From the NCBI GenBank assembly GCA_947561715.1, contig OX387202.1, forward strand, positions 9,375,001 through 9,439,000: a stretch of DNA of 64,000 bases, read 5' to 3'. Below the pieces are notes generated by a model. The model searched no databases. It was given only the letters and a program-made list of their open reading frames with translations, and was not told the origin of the DNA. Source of the stretch: Ascidia mentula (taxonomy: Eukaryota > Chordata > Ascidiacea > Phlebobranchia > Ascidiidae). Shown one piece after another: positions 1-10,349 of the stretch. The translations under genes and the position numbers were made by a program. Positions within the stretch are counted from its first letter, which is position 1; every line of letters starts with the position of its first letter.

Positions 1-60
1 ATCTGGCCCCTCCATTGTCCACCGCAAATGCTTCTAAGAAGCCACGGCAAAAATCATTCA
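1..60 (-). CDS. Possible exon, unknown protein, cut by window edge
   Basis: An open stretch follows a plausible splice acceptor (TTTCCATAG on the minus strand at about 61-70) and runs off the left edge of the window. In the phase that reads through, it encodes about 19 residues beginning with N-D-F-C-R-G-F. It may belong to the same transcription unit as the exon at 215-490, but the phase of that exon's best donor does not join to this frame without an unseen exon or another donor. The product is not recognised. This rests only on splice consensus and an open frame. Confidence 0.2.
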
Positions 61-214
61 CTATGGAAATATCCTTATTAACACAATTATTTATCAATTT
101 ATCAGTGTGTGGGCGTTTTTCTGTGCATAGTTGTGCAGTACTGGCTTTCCTACTGTAAATAGTGTTTGGCGAAAGCAATATTACATTGAAACAGTTTGCA
201 ATAAATTACTTTAC

Positions 215-490
215 AAAATACTGGTGGTTGTCCTCTGTCTCTAACCCAGTGTGATCCAGTCGATCGTTTCCATTTGTGAAATTTGAGCGGATAAAGGAAT
301 TTACGTCATAGTTTTGCTTCTGCAATTCAGCTGTTAATAGAATGAAAGGGTCACACTCTTGCATCCAAATTATACGTCCTGGAATTAGCACGAAAAGGAG
401 AATAAGTCGGAAGCATTTTCTGCTGTTTTTAACATGACATCGGCCGGAACAGGATATGTTTGCAATGGGTTTTGCTTTATTCTTCCACAT
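215..490 (-). CDS. Possible first coding exon of a type II membrane or secreted protein
   Basis: From the ATG at 490 the frame gives 92 codons, ending at a donor GTAAAG (exon end 215). Basic residues (KNSRKC) are followed by a hydrophobic run of about 15 residues (F-R-L-I-L-L-F-V-L-I-P), then a polar stretch with an N-F-T glycosylation site. That is the layout of a Golgi signal anchor or an uncleaved signal peptide. I do not recognise the family. The frame is open upstream of the ATG to 643, so the start could lie further up or in another exon. No partner exon is firmly linked. Confidence 0.3.
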
Positions 491-805
491 GACTAATTTT
501 CCATTTTGGTGTTGGTTATTCTGGTATTTTGTTGCGTTTGTCACCCGAGGGTAGAAACATAATATTGCGGTAATGCATTTTTTTCTCTCAGACGTCAAAA
601 CTACAAAACCGTTCAGTGTAAGACTGTGCTTTAAAAATATCAAGCATTCTTTGCAGTAATATATTCAATGAGGCAAATTTCACTAATGTAGTTGCGCAAT
701 TGCGAAACTGCATAGTACCGTAGTCAATAGGTGGCCAATCCCTTCAAAGTTGGTATACCGTTTTCCTGGGGCCTTTATGACCGTTTTTTTCCATATCAAA
801 CTTAC

Positions 806-1052
806 CCATCCGTCATAAATTCTTAATACATCAACACTACCGTGCCATTGATACTGCATAACAGTCACACAGTCATTCTGTAGGGTGCTGTTATTGCAGT
901 AAGAACTGCTGTTGCACTGCGCTGAGGTTAAGCGAGGGCGACTTGCGTACAGGATGTTTTGGTGTGCGTGAGACGTTATGATGCGCCTTAATTCGTAACA
1001 ACTAATGATATCCTGAAGGCAAACACGTCCTCTGCACACCATATTATTACCT
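806..1052 (-). CDS. Possible exon of a Cys-rich extracellular protein
   Basis: Between an acceptor (GGCAACAG, exon start 1052) and a good donor (TGG|GTAAGT, exon end 806) lies an open frame of about 80 codons. It has six cysteines and two N-x-S/T sites (NSS, NNST), which suggests a secreted or lumenal module. The frame remains open for about 13 further codons upstream of the acceptor, with one more Cys pair. The orientation matches the exon at 215-490, so the two may be parts of one gene, but which comes first is not shown. The family is not recognised. Confidence 0.3.
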
Positions 1053-2423
1053 CTGTTGCCATTACAGGACGGATTTTGTAACCATATTTGGTCATGTGTG
1101 CAGTTGATTTAATTTAGCGTTTCGCGTGGGTACAGAATGAACTATAAGATGACGTATGTGAATGGCTGTTGTTATTATTGGTGATAAAGGTTGCCAATAG
1201 TTGTACGGAGTCGATTATCTTGGACTTTGTTTTTAAAGTAACCTTTCTAATTTCAGCACATGACGTCACGGCACAACGATTTTTCTGTAAGGTTGTTGTG
1301 ACGTAACAATCTTATTGCAGTTAATTTAAAGAACACTGAGCTGTAGTTAAACAATCAAGTAGGACAAACACTTGAAAAATAAAAACGTAACTTGCACCAA
1401 ACTATGCTCGTTCTTTTTTGCAAATTTAAGATCTTGATTCAATTAATGAATATAATTTGATATGAAAAATGTATAAACTGTTGATGTATTATGTCACTGA
1501 CCTCTTTAATTTTTGAACGCATGCAAAAATATAACTTTGAGAGTTTCGAATAAATTTCTGGAAATATTTTTTATTTTCAAAGATTTAACCGCTAGGTAAC
1601 GCTGTTGTGTTGTTTTAATTTAAATCACTTTTATTGTGAGCTTATGACTGACGCAAAAAGGACTAGCGTATATTTAGTGCATTCTAACCAAGAAAATCTA
1701 TAGTGACTATATGTTCTGCGTTGGACTTGATTCAACAAGCCCAGAGGTAATAACTTGTTGTCTTTTTTTCGGTGGATGCAGAAAAGAAATTGCCACGGGT
1801 TTGAGATAAACTTGACTGTTTTTTCAACCAGAACAAACGTGAACACGTGCAGTACATGTTTAATCGTTCAATTTAGACTTTGCACTTGTTAGGGTTATTT
1901 TTTCATAAGTATAGTTGTGTTTAGGGTATTATGCAATTTACCCTATCACCTAAACCTTCGTAAAGTTGTGCAACTTTCGAACAAGAAGACTAAAAAATGT
2001 TTACACCACCATACCTAACTGTTTGTTTAGTAAAAAAACTTGTTGATTGGAACTGCGCGTTATGACAGTCAAGTTTGCCAGCACCAAACACGTGGAGTTT
2101 TGGGAACTTCTTAATTAAACGGAAGTTGGGGCGAGTTTAAATATCAAAGTGAAGCAATGGAATGACGTCATTCAGTTCCAATGTACACCGGATACCACGA
2201 GAGTTGAACGCAGGTATTAATAAATGGACAGGGGTTTTCCATTCATGGTTTGGTTAAAGGAAATTTATCTGCCAGACGTGTATGACCTGCAAAGCGTTAG
2301 TCAGCACCAACGATGGCCCTCTAGCTGGCAAATTATTGCGAAAAAGGAAAATTTAAGCGATCACAAACAAAACAGCCCGAAACGACTTTATTAGCATTTT
2401 TCCAAGCTTCGTCATATAGAAGA
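1053..2423. other. No gene seen
   Basis: About 1.4 kb of AT-rich sequence with frequent stops in all frames. I see no conserved domain, RNA gene or clear repeat here. It may hold promoter sequence for the minus-strand exons at 215-1052 or be plain intergenic sequence. Confidence 0.5.
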
Positions 2424-2909
2424 ATGTTGCGTGATAATGTCGAATTTTGTTTGATAAAAAGGATTACTGAACCCGGAACACTATTTTACCACATGCAGCC
2501 ACATGGTGCAGTGGAAGCTAATCAACATTGTCGGGTTATTCACGATGCAAGGTTGGCGATATCTGCTGCGAAGGCGCAGGGACGCAAGAATTTTCAACAC
2601 AACAGACTGTGACAGTATGCAAGATCTAGATGAGAACCCTTATGCAACGGCTGCGGATGGTTTTGCAAGCCAGGATACGTTGGAAGTGACGCAACGAACA
2701 ATGTCGTTTTCCCTCTCCCACTGGGAGTAACCTCCAGGAATAATGAGGGGCTTGACGCAACTACTACTGTCTATTACTCCTCTGTACCACCAGGTACTGA
2801 AGGGAACTCGTCTAAAGCTCCCGATGTTTACGCGCAAGTTCATACGGAGAAGAAATTGACTGAAGTTTACAGTGAAGTTAAAAAGAAAAAAACTAAAAAG
2901 TTAGGTTAA
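2424..2909 (+). pseudogene. Broken copy of the lectin-like receptor family, middle deleted
   Basis: The first part (2424-2560) translates to a family-like N-terminal piece: G-T-L-F-Y-H, then A-N-Q-H-C and A-R-L-A, matching the start of the lectin-like domain of the gene at 17522-18502. It then jumps to cytoplasmic-tail sequence (N-P-Y-A-T at about 2633). The rest of the lectin domain, the stalk and the membrane helix, roughly 500-600 bases in the intact genes, are missing. A length difference of 2 bases relative to the intact gene shifts the frame before the last tail block. That block (about 2745-2909) still reads Y-Y-S-S-V, V-Y-A-Q-V, V-Y-S-E-V and a stop. The same strand and close similarity of the 3' end to the plus-strand gene suggest origin from that lineage. 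Confidence 0.75.
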
Positions 2910-4033
2910 TCCGATGCCATCATCAGGTCATTAATTTGTTTTCTTATGTTCAAATTTTGCAGGATAAAAATGTTTGATAAAAGCGTATCGTGTCTTCATC
3001 ATAGTATTGGTCATTTTACTATTCAACTGTTTCTGCACTTTTTTTGCTATATTCTATATGACTTATTATTTCGGTTCCTTAGAATTGTTGTTTTGAAAAA
3101 ACATGAGCAAAATGTGATCAGAAACTTTAATAATCGGAAAACAACTCAATAAAATACCTTTTACTGTTGGTTTTCTAACAATAAGTGTAGTGATGCAACG
3201 ATTTGCGCACTAGGTGGCGCTTCACATTTTCAGTGCTAATTGTAAGTCGAAAACTTTGACTTCCTCTTGTTATAAACGTTCTCTTCTTCCAAACCATATG
3301 TACATTACAATTTATTCTTACCAAGTGCGGTTTATCGGAACGCAACGCAGGTACGATAATTTTTCTCTGGTTACACAGCAGTTGACGTGAAAAGCATGCA
3401 CAACAGAATACCTGACATTGAACTTAAAAAGCGAACGATAGAAAGGAAATGATCAAACCAGCGGAGTGAGAACAGCATTTGAAATGCGACCGTCATTCGA
3501 CCGAACAGCGACCGTCGCTAGTGACGTAACATTATGGTTATTTTACACACAGTAATGATAATAATTATCAAACCCTACCGGTGACGAAATACAACTATGT
3601 TTGCTGTTTACGATCTTGTTACGTCCGATGCTAATCTACATGGTTTCATCAGTGACCATGCATATTCTTATTTTTATGTTTGTTGTTCATGTGTGTAGCA
3701 GTTTATGGGGAAAAATAAAAATGGCCATCAGCATAGTGATACGCGAAACAGTAATCACATGTTCGAATTTGTCCCAATGCCACTTCAGTTACTGATTACT
3801 GAATTCTCACCGAGGTTTGTGAGCCATAGGAAACAAAGGTTCAGCTTGGAAATCAACAACAACACTAAGAGGATTATGCAAACATTTCCATTCAAACAGC
3901 GAAAAACATTAAAATTCAAGTTCTTGATTGGTTTAAAAACATGTACAGTGACTTTGATTGCAATAAAACACAAGACTGTAACCAAAGAAGTGAGGACAAT
4001 AACAGCGATAATATATTGTAAAGTCCTGGAAAT

Positions 4034-4225
4034 GTTCGGCTTTTTCACTTCACTGTAAACTTCAATCACTTTCTTCTCCTTATGAACTTGCGCGTAAACA
4101 TCGGGAGGTTAAGAAGTGCTTGCGTTGGCGGTAAGAGGTGCGGAACGTACGGTGATCCCTTCATCAGGCCAAAAATTATTGCGTGTAGGCGTAGCTGGAG
4201 CAATATAGCTGTAGGTATGTCCATT
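4034..4225 (-). other. Dead cytoplasmic-tail sequence downstream of the truncating stop
   Basis: This stretch still aligns with the tail exon sequence of the sister gene at 6763-7782, including the codons for the last V-Y-A-Q-V and V-Y-S-E-V motifs near 4050-4105. It lies behind an in-frame TGA at 4226-4228. A second in-frame stop (TCT TAA where the sister has TCT AAA) occurs before the Y-A-Q-V block. The final residues of the family (R-G-D-S-T-T) are also lost, because the sequence diverges after K-K-P. It is transcribed 3' UTR at best. Confidence 0.7.
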
Positions 4226-5035
4226 TCAACTGTCTGTGGGCGCCGCCGATACTTCCTGGATGTTTGCGTAGGTGGGGTCCTCCCGGTTTTGCATGTTGAT
4301 GTACACACTTTCCACATTTACCTGTTGTTGTTGGTGCTGTTGTTGCCTACGACGCAAGAACTCCACCAAAGCCAACACAGCAATGATGATCACGACCCCA
4401 ATAAAAACAATCCCGGCAGTCATTCCTACAACAGAAGATAAAGCTACTGAGCTGCTGTGATTTGGCAAACCGGATGAGCTGCCGACTTTTGGCCGAGATA
4501 TTTCGCTGCTAGTTGTTTTCAAAACTGTTATGCTGCTGGTTTTCGGGAGAGTGTTTTTGCTTGTAGTTTTTGATGAGGAAGTTGTGCTGGTTACTATACC
4601 CCATGTGTGACTTGATGACTGTTTGTGTGGCTTGTAACAAAGAAATGCTAGTCGTTCACTTGCATCTCCCAACAAAATACCTTTTGCATTTCGACCTATT
4701 TCACCGTAATCCTCCTTTATTCTTGTTGCTCTATCAAGTATAATTCTTTGCCCTTCTGCAACACATTGAAATTTTTCTCCAGTGATCCAAAAAGCATCAA
4801 CGTCACTTCCTTTGTCAGTTAATCCAATGCGGTAATAGTTTCTTCCACATTGATGCGCGGGTGGAAAAAAATCCACTGCATCTTTAAACTTCTCACTTGT
4901 GTTTAAAACTGCCAACCTTGCACCGTGAACATCCTGGCAATGTTGATCTGCATCACTCGCATTCAAAGGCTGTTGGTGGTAAAACAAAATGCCGTGGGTC
5001 GTATTTCTTGTTTGTAAGCATTTATCAACATCCAT
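4226..5035 (-). CDS. Lectin-like receptor with truncated tail
   Basis: A 269-residue frame from the ATG at 5035. Residues about 6-145 form a C-type-lectin-like domain: T-H-G-I-L-F-Y-H, A-D-Q-H-C-x5-G-A-R-L-A, C-G-R-N-Y-Y-R-I-G-L and a closing A-F-L-C-Y-K. No WND or EPN/QPD sugar-binding signature is seen. A Ser/Thr-rich stalk follows, then a membrane helix near residues 205-230 (G-M-T-A-G-I-V-F-I-G-V-V-I-I-I-A-V-L), basic R-R-R and a Gln run. The tail keeps V-Y-I-N-M and T-Y-A-N-I but ends at A-P-T-D-S, because one codon reads TGA where the sister gene has GGA. The usual Y-x-x-V motifs further on are lost. No signal peptide lies in this exon. The frame is open upstream through an acceptor-like TTTGCATAG, so an upstream exon is likely. 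It may be a natural short-tail receptor or an early pseudogene. Confidence 0.7.
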   Translation of the reverse strand: MDVDKCLQTRNTTHGILFYHQQPLNASDADQHCQDVHGARLAVLNTSEKFKDAVDFFPPAHQCGRNYYRIGLTDKGSDVDAFWITGEKFQCVAEGQRIILDRATRIKEDYGEIGRNAKGILLGDASERLAFLCYKPHKQSSSHTWGIVTSTTSSSKTTSKNTLPKTSSITVLKTTSSEISRPKVGSSSGLPNHSSSVALSSVVGMTAGIVFIGVVIIIAVLALVEFLRRRQQQHQQQQVNVESVYINMQNREDPTYANIQEVSAAPTDS

Positions 5036-5694
5036 TCTACTGTTTCGATAAACAATAATAACAGAAACTATGCAAAAAACACTTCTTTGTTCAATTCATG
5101 TAAAAATGCAATACTCAATATTTTCTTGACTATTGTTTTTTCAGATCTCAAACAACTTTCTGCAAAACCTACCTTGATTTAAAACCCATTTTTCGAACAT
5201 TGAATCACACGGGAATGCAAAGTTTGGAATTACGTCAACGCCGATATCCCTTTCATTTAAACCCAACAGAAAGCAAACCGACCCTTCCAAGTAAGTTAAA
5301 CAACTGTGGATCAAACAGCTTCCTTCTCTTTGAGCTGGATTTTCGCCACAGTTATCACAGCAATACCTGCACTAAAACAGAAACAATAGCAGGGTTTCAT
5401 AATAGTGACGTAAAGTTATTATGAGAAGTTTAACATTCTAAAGAATTAGCGAAAGAAGCTTAAATGAAAAATCGGGATTTTTCTAAGTCACTTGTGTCAT
5501 ACCACGAGGCATGCAAGAGTAAGTTAAATCAAAATAATATACTACGCATAAACAATACATTTGTCTAAAACAAAGTCTTTTAAAAGGAATCAGTTTATCT
5601 GTAGTGGTAAGACATGAGTGACCTTTAGTAACCGCAACAGACTGTTTCGTTACGAGGCGGTTTAAGTCTCTTCTTTAAGTACGATCATTCTTCA

Positions 5695-5948
5695 AGCAGG
5701 ACATTATTGCTTGTAGACCCAGCTGCAGCAGCAAATCTGTAAGCAGGTTCGTTTCCACTTTTTGTGGGCGCCGATTCTTCCTGGTTGGTTGCGTAAGTAT
5801 TGTCACCATGGTTTCGCATGCTGATGAATACACTTTCTATATTTGGCAGTTGTTAATGCTGCCGAATGTTTTCCGAATAAAAACGCCACCAACGTCAACG
5901 CCAGCAATGATGATCACGATTTCAACAACAATATCAGACAAGGTTGTT
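5695..5948 (-). pseudogene. Tail and membrane-segment relic of the lectin-like receptor family
   Basis: The minus strand carries a decayed copy of the transmembrane-to-tail part of the receptor genes, including sequence equivalent to L-A-L-T-L-V-A-F-L, the E-S-V-F block, T-Y-A-T-N-Q-E-E-S-A-P and the start of the tail after it. It is the unit-A counterpart of the relic at 8351-8790. Frame-breaking differences and the absence of a lectin-like domain make it a pseudogene. Confidence 0.6.
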
Positions 5949-6762
5949 TAATGTTAGTCGTAAAGCTTGACTAACTTTTATTATGAACGGTCTTCCAAAT
6001 TATATTTACAATACAATTTATTCTTACTAAGTGCGGTTTATCGGAACGCAATGCAGGTACGATAAATTTTCTCTGGTTACACAGCAGTTGAGGTGACAAG
6101 CATGCACAACAGAATACCTAACATTGAACTTACAAAGCGAACGAAAGAAAAGAAATGATCAAACCAGCGGAGTGTGAACAGCATTTGAAAACACTTCACT
6201 GTGTTCACAGTAGCGTTGACACGACCGTCGCTAGTGACGTAACATTATGGTTATTTTACACACAGTTATAATAATAATTATCAAACCCTTGCGGTGACGA
6301 AATACAACTATGTTTGCTGTTTGCCATCTTGTTACGTCCGATGCTAATCTACATGGTTTCATCAGTGACCATGCATATTCTTATTTTTATGTTTGTTGTT
6401 CATGTGTGTAGCAGTTTATGGGGAAAAACAAAAATGGCCATCAGCATAGTGATACGCGGAACAGTAATCACATGTTCGAATTTGTCCCAATGCCACTTCA
6501 GTTACTAATGACTGAATTCGCACAGAGGTATGTGAGCAATAGGAAACAAAGTTTCAGCTTGGAAATCAACAACTACACTAAGAGGATTATGCAAACATTC
6601 CCATTCAAAATGCGGAAAACATTAAAATTCAAGTTCTTAATTGGCATTAAAACATGTACAGTGACTTTGATTGAAATAAAACACAAGACTATAACCAAAG
6701 AAGTGAGGACAATAACAGCGATAATATATTGTATAGTCCTGGAAATGTTTTGACTGCCAATA

Positions 6763-7782
6763 TTAAGTTGTTGAATCGCCTCGTTTCGGCTTTTTCACTT
6801 CACTGTAAACTTCAATCACTTTCTTCTCCTTATGAACTTGCGCGTAAACATCGGGATCTTTAGAAGTGCTTGTGTGAGCGGCAAGAGGTGCTGCAGAAAG
6901 TACGTTGATCTCCTCATCAGGCCAGAAATTATTGCTTGTAGACCCCGCTGGAGCAGCAAAGCTGTAAGTAGGTTCGTTTCCACTGTCTGTGGGCGCGGCC
7001 GATTCCTCCTGGATGGTTGCGTAAGTATCGTCACCCCGGATTTGCATGTTGTTGAATGCACTTTCTACATTTGCCTGTTTGTGCTGTTGTTGCCTTCGAC
7101 ACAAGAATGCCACCAAAGCCAACAAAGCAATAATGATCACGACCCCAATAACTACAATCCCAGCAGTCATTCCTACAGCAGAAGATGAAGCTACTGTGCT
7201 GCTGTGATTTGGCAAACCGGTTGTGCTGCCGACTTTTGGCCGAGATATTTCGCTGCTAGTTGTTTTTAAAACTGTTATGCTGCTGGTTTTCGGGTGAGTG
7301 TTTTTGCTTGTAGTTTTTGATGAGGAAGTTGTGCTGGTTACTATACCCCATGTGTGACTTGATGACTGTTTGTGTGGCTTGTAACAAAGAAATGCTAGTC
7401 GTTCACTTGCATCTCCCAACAAAATACCTTTGACATTTCGACCTATTTCGCCGTAATCCTCCTTTCCGCTTGTTGCTCTATTAAGTTTAATATTTGGCCC
7501 TTCTGCAACACGTTTAAAATTTTCTCCACTGATCCAAAAAGCATCAACGTCACTTCCTTTGTCAGTTAATCCAATGCGGTAATAATTTCTTCCACATGGT
7601 TTCATGGAAGGAATTAAATCCACTGCATCTTTAAACTTCTCACTTGTGTTTAAAATTGCTAACCTCGCACCGTGAACATCCTGGCAATGTTGATCTGCAT
7701 CACTCGCATTCAGTTGCTCGGTGTGGTAAAACAAAATTCCGTGGGTCGTATTTCTTGTTTGTAAGCATTTATCAACATCCAT
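6763..7782 (-). CDS. Full-length lectin-like receptor with Y-x-x-V/I tail
   Basis: 339 residues from the ATG at 7782. An in-frame ATG at 7803 is an alternative, and the frame stays open through an acceptor-like TGTGCATAG, so an upstream signal-peptide exon is likely. The lectin-like domain spans about residues 6-145 with the same landmarks as its paralogues (A-D-Q-H-C, G-A-R-L-A, Y-R-I-G-L, F-L-C-Y-K) and no sugar-binding triplet. A long Ser/Thr stalk leads to a membrane helix (about 205-230) ending in C-R-R. The tail holds T-Y-A-T-I, T-Y-S-F-A, V-Y-A-Q-V and V-Y-S-E-V, then K-K-P-K-R-G-D-S-T-T. Such spaced Y-x-x-V/I motifs resemble immunoreceptor inhibitory or switch motifs that bind SH2 phosphatases; the role here is inference. 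The Y-I-N-M of the sister copy is changed to F-N-N-M. Confidence 0.85.
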   Translation of the reverse strand: MDVDKCLQTRNTTHGILFYHTEQLNASDADQHCQDVHGARLAILNTSEKFKDAVDLIPSMKPCGRNYYRIGLTDKGSDVDAFWISGENFKRVAEGPNIKLNRATSGKEDYGEIGRNVKGILLGDASERLAFLCYKPHKQSSSHTWGIVTSTTSSSKTTSKNTHPKTSSITVLKTTSSEISRPKVGSTTGLPNHSSTVASSSAVGMTAGIVVIGVVIIIALLALVAFLCRRQQQHKQANVESAFNNMQIRGDDTYATIQEESAAPTDSGNEPTYSFAAPAGSTSNNFWPDEEINVLSAAPLAAHTSTSKDPDVYAQVHKEKKVIEVYSEVKKPKRGDSTT

Positions 7783-8350
7783 TCTACTGTTTCGATGAAC
7801 CATAATTACAGAAACTATGCACAAAAACGTTTATTTATTTAATTCATGTAAAAATGCAATACTCAATATTTTTTTGACTATAGTTTTTTCAGATCTCAAA
7901 CCACTTTCTGCAAAACTTCCCTTGATTTGAAACCTTTTTTCAAACATTGAATCACACGGGAATGCAAAGTTTGGAATTACGTCAACGCCGATTTCCCTTT
8001 CATTTAAACCCAACAGAAAGCAAACAACTGTGGATCAAACAGCTTCCTTATCTTTGAGCTGGATTTTCGCCACAGTAATCCCAATACCTGCATGCACTGA
8101 AACAGAAACAATAGCAGGGTTTCATAATAATGACGTAAAGTTATTGTGAGAAGCTCAACATTCTAAAGAATTAGCGAAAGTGACTTAAAATGAAAAATCG
8201 GGGTTATTCTAGGTCACTTGTGTCATACCACGAGGCTTGCAAGAGTAAGTTAAATCAAAATAATATACTACGCATAAACAATACATTTGTCTAAAACAAA
8301 GTCTTTTGAAAGGAGTCGGTTTATCTGTAGTGGTAAGACATGAGTGACCT

Positions 8351-8790
8351 TTAGTAACCGCGACAGACTGTTTCGTTACGAGGCAGTTCGAGTCTCTTCT
8401 TTAAGAAGGATAATTCTTCAAGCAGGAGATTATTGCTTGTAGACCCAGCTGCAGCAGCAAATCTGTAAGTAGGTTCATTTCCACTGTCTGTGGGCGCCGA
8501 TTCTTCCTGGTTGGTTGCGTAAGTATTGTCACCATGGTTTCGCATGCTGATGAATACACTTTCTATAATTGGCTGTTGTTTATGCTGCCGACTGTTTCCG
8601 CATAAAAACGCCACCAACGTCAACGCCAGCAATGATTATCACGATTTCAACAACAACAATATCAGACAATGTTGATATGAATTACTCGCATCCACTTGTC
8701 TTCGGTGATAAAACAAAACACTATGGGTCGAACTGCTCGGTTCAATGCAACTATCAAGATTCATATTCCACTGTCTCAAGGCACCAACTA
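8351..8790 (-). pseudogene. Broken lectin-like receptor: domain start fused to membrane segment and tail
   Basis: On the minus strand, about 8790-8680 gives decayed sequence for V-L-F-Y-H, A-S-N and Q-H-C of the lectin-like domain. It then passes directly into the membrane segment (L-A-L-T-L-V-A-F-L-C near 8610) and a tail with E-S-V-F-I-S-M, T-Y-A-T-N-Q and P-T-D-S-G-N-E-P-T-Y-R-F. Most of the lectin-like domain and the stalk are absent, and stops interrupt the frame between the two pieces. The tail then departs from the family and ends at 8351. It is the unit-B counterpart of the relic at 5695-5948. Confidence 0.65.
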
Positions 8791-8849
8791 TGCAGGGACT
8801 GTGCATACGAATGTAATTTTATACAAGCCATGTAAATGTGACGCATGCT

Positions 8850-10340
8850 AGACTGTCACATTTATTGAATACAAGCTTTATTTTCTTGAACTGGAGGTCC
8901 ACAATGCGAAGGCTTTCCACATCCAAAACACCAAACAACAGCAGATATGCTTAAGTTTCGTATCTAATGTTGAAACGTCAAATTGCGAATTAAAGCAGAA
9001 AACGACTTTCACAAATACTCGCGTTAAAAACTGTTGAGAAAAAATACAGAAGAATTTCGCATGACCACCGTATTTTCATTTTACGAATCTAACTTTGAGA
9101 AACATAATTCTCGACAGGGAAACCGAAAAGTTGAAAACAACGTCACTTGATTTCGTAAGGTTTACAGGTTTCGCAGCCAAGGCACTGCATCCAAAGATCA
9201 GTCACTTTTCCCGACCATGGTAATACTTCTGCGTCACTTGATTTCAATTTGTAAAAATCCTCGTTTTACAACAAAACACAATAAATGTTCTTTTCCCTGA
9301 GCACCAACAACTGCTCGGTAATTCTGCCTCAATTCCTCTAGGGTCGCGAAGTGTTGATTAGTAACACGCTTTGTCGCAATCACTTTGGATTAATGTTGTT
9401 GTTATGTTTGTGCGTCTGATTATCGTTCTTTCTTGATCCATTTTCGTAATTTTTGTGCGTTTACATTTTCGTAAGGTTTTTAGTACACTTTTTTTGAGTA
9501 AACTGCATCAACACCTTGTCACCAATGTTTACTCTTGACAAATTTGTTTCTGTAATCTATGCAAGAAACGAACGCATACAACTTTGGTATGTTCATTTTT
9601 TACTTTAAACTCTGTTTAAAATCACTTGCGTATTTTTTAGATAACTACTACATGTAAAGTTGGAATGTTTGCGTGGCATTGGAATATTTCTTTTAATTTT
9701 GGAAAATATTGACATTTTACTGATCTTAATCTAAACAGGTGAGTCGCGAAGACATCGAAATCAGAACAATTTTGTGTTCTGTTCCGTTTGCGGATTCTTG
9801 ATAATGTTTTCCGATAAATTTTAAATTTACTTTGAAAATTTGTATTTTTCGGGCAAAATGCGCATGAAAGATGAGTGGTGTAACCGGTGCAATGTAACTA
9901 CGGGCCCCTGTCTGTCTTTAGGGCCCAAGAATAGCAAATAGGGACCCACAAACACAATTATTGGCTTTGAAACTGAGGAATTTCTGTAGTATAAAGGTTG
10001 GACTTCACCAAAAATGTTTTCGCACCAGCAATGCAAATATGCGAAATTGTTGCTTCGAAAACTGATGTCGGGGATTCTCACCTACAGGTTTGTGAGCAGC
10101 ATGAAGTGAAAATGTGTCGCAAGGTCAATAAAAGACATAAATACTAGGGGAGATATGTATTGGCTTGTTTAAATGCAATCACTTCCAAACAAATCAAACA
10201 AAGAAAACATTTAAATTCCAGTGATTAATTTGCATGAAAACATGTACAGTGGTTTTTAGTTAAACAATATACACAAGACTAACTACAGAAATGACGACAA
10301 GAACAGTGGAATACATTATATTATCCGAAGAAAACCTTAA
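8850..10340. other. No gene seen
   Basis: About 1.5 kb between the duplicated block and the next receptor gene. Frames are short and unconvincing on both strands. The right end (about 10190-10340) resembles the sequence downstream of the other minus-strand receptor genes (for example 3890-4030 and 6590-6745), so the flank was carried along when the genes duplicated. I see no RNA gene. Confidence 0.5.
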
Positions 10341-10349
10341 TTAAGAATA

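Larger units (their letters stand above)
3236..8680. repeat. Direct tandem duplication, two units of about 2.7 kb
   Basis: Unit A (about 3236-5948) and unit B (about 5949-8680) align along their whole length at an offset of 2710-2750 bases. Each unit holds, in order, a noncoding flank, a minus-strand lectin-like receptor gene (4226-5035 in A, 6763-7782 in B), its upstream region, and a minus-strand pseudogene tail (5695-5948 in A, 8351-8790 in B). The junction lies where the pseudogene of unit A meets the flank of unit B near 5948. Divergence is visible as scattered substitutions and small indels, so the duplication is not brand new. Exact edges are approximate. Confidence 0.85.

Noticed and set aside
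3601-4058. Plus-strand open frames repeated at 6314-6753
   Set aside because: They recur only because the region is tandemly duplicated. They lie in the 3' flank of minus-strand receptor genes and show no domain.
4082-4441. Plus-strand frame beginning M-N-L-R-V-N-I-G, seen also at 6832 and 10419
   Set aside because: Antisense shadow of the conserved receptor tail; the sense strand explains the conservation.
7831-8013. Minus-strand 60-codon frame upstream of the receptor at 6763-7782 as a signal-peptide exon
   Set aside because: It lacks a hydrophobic signal, begins without an ATG, and its counterpart in the other duplication unit is not conserved as a frame.
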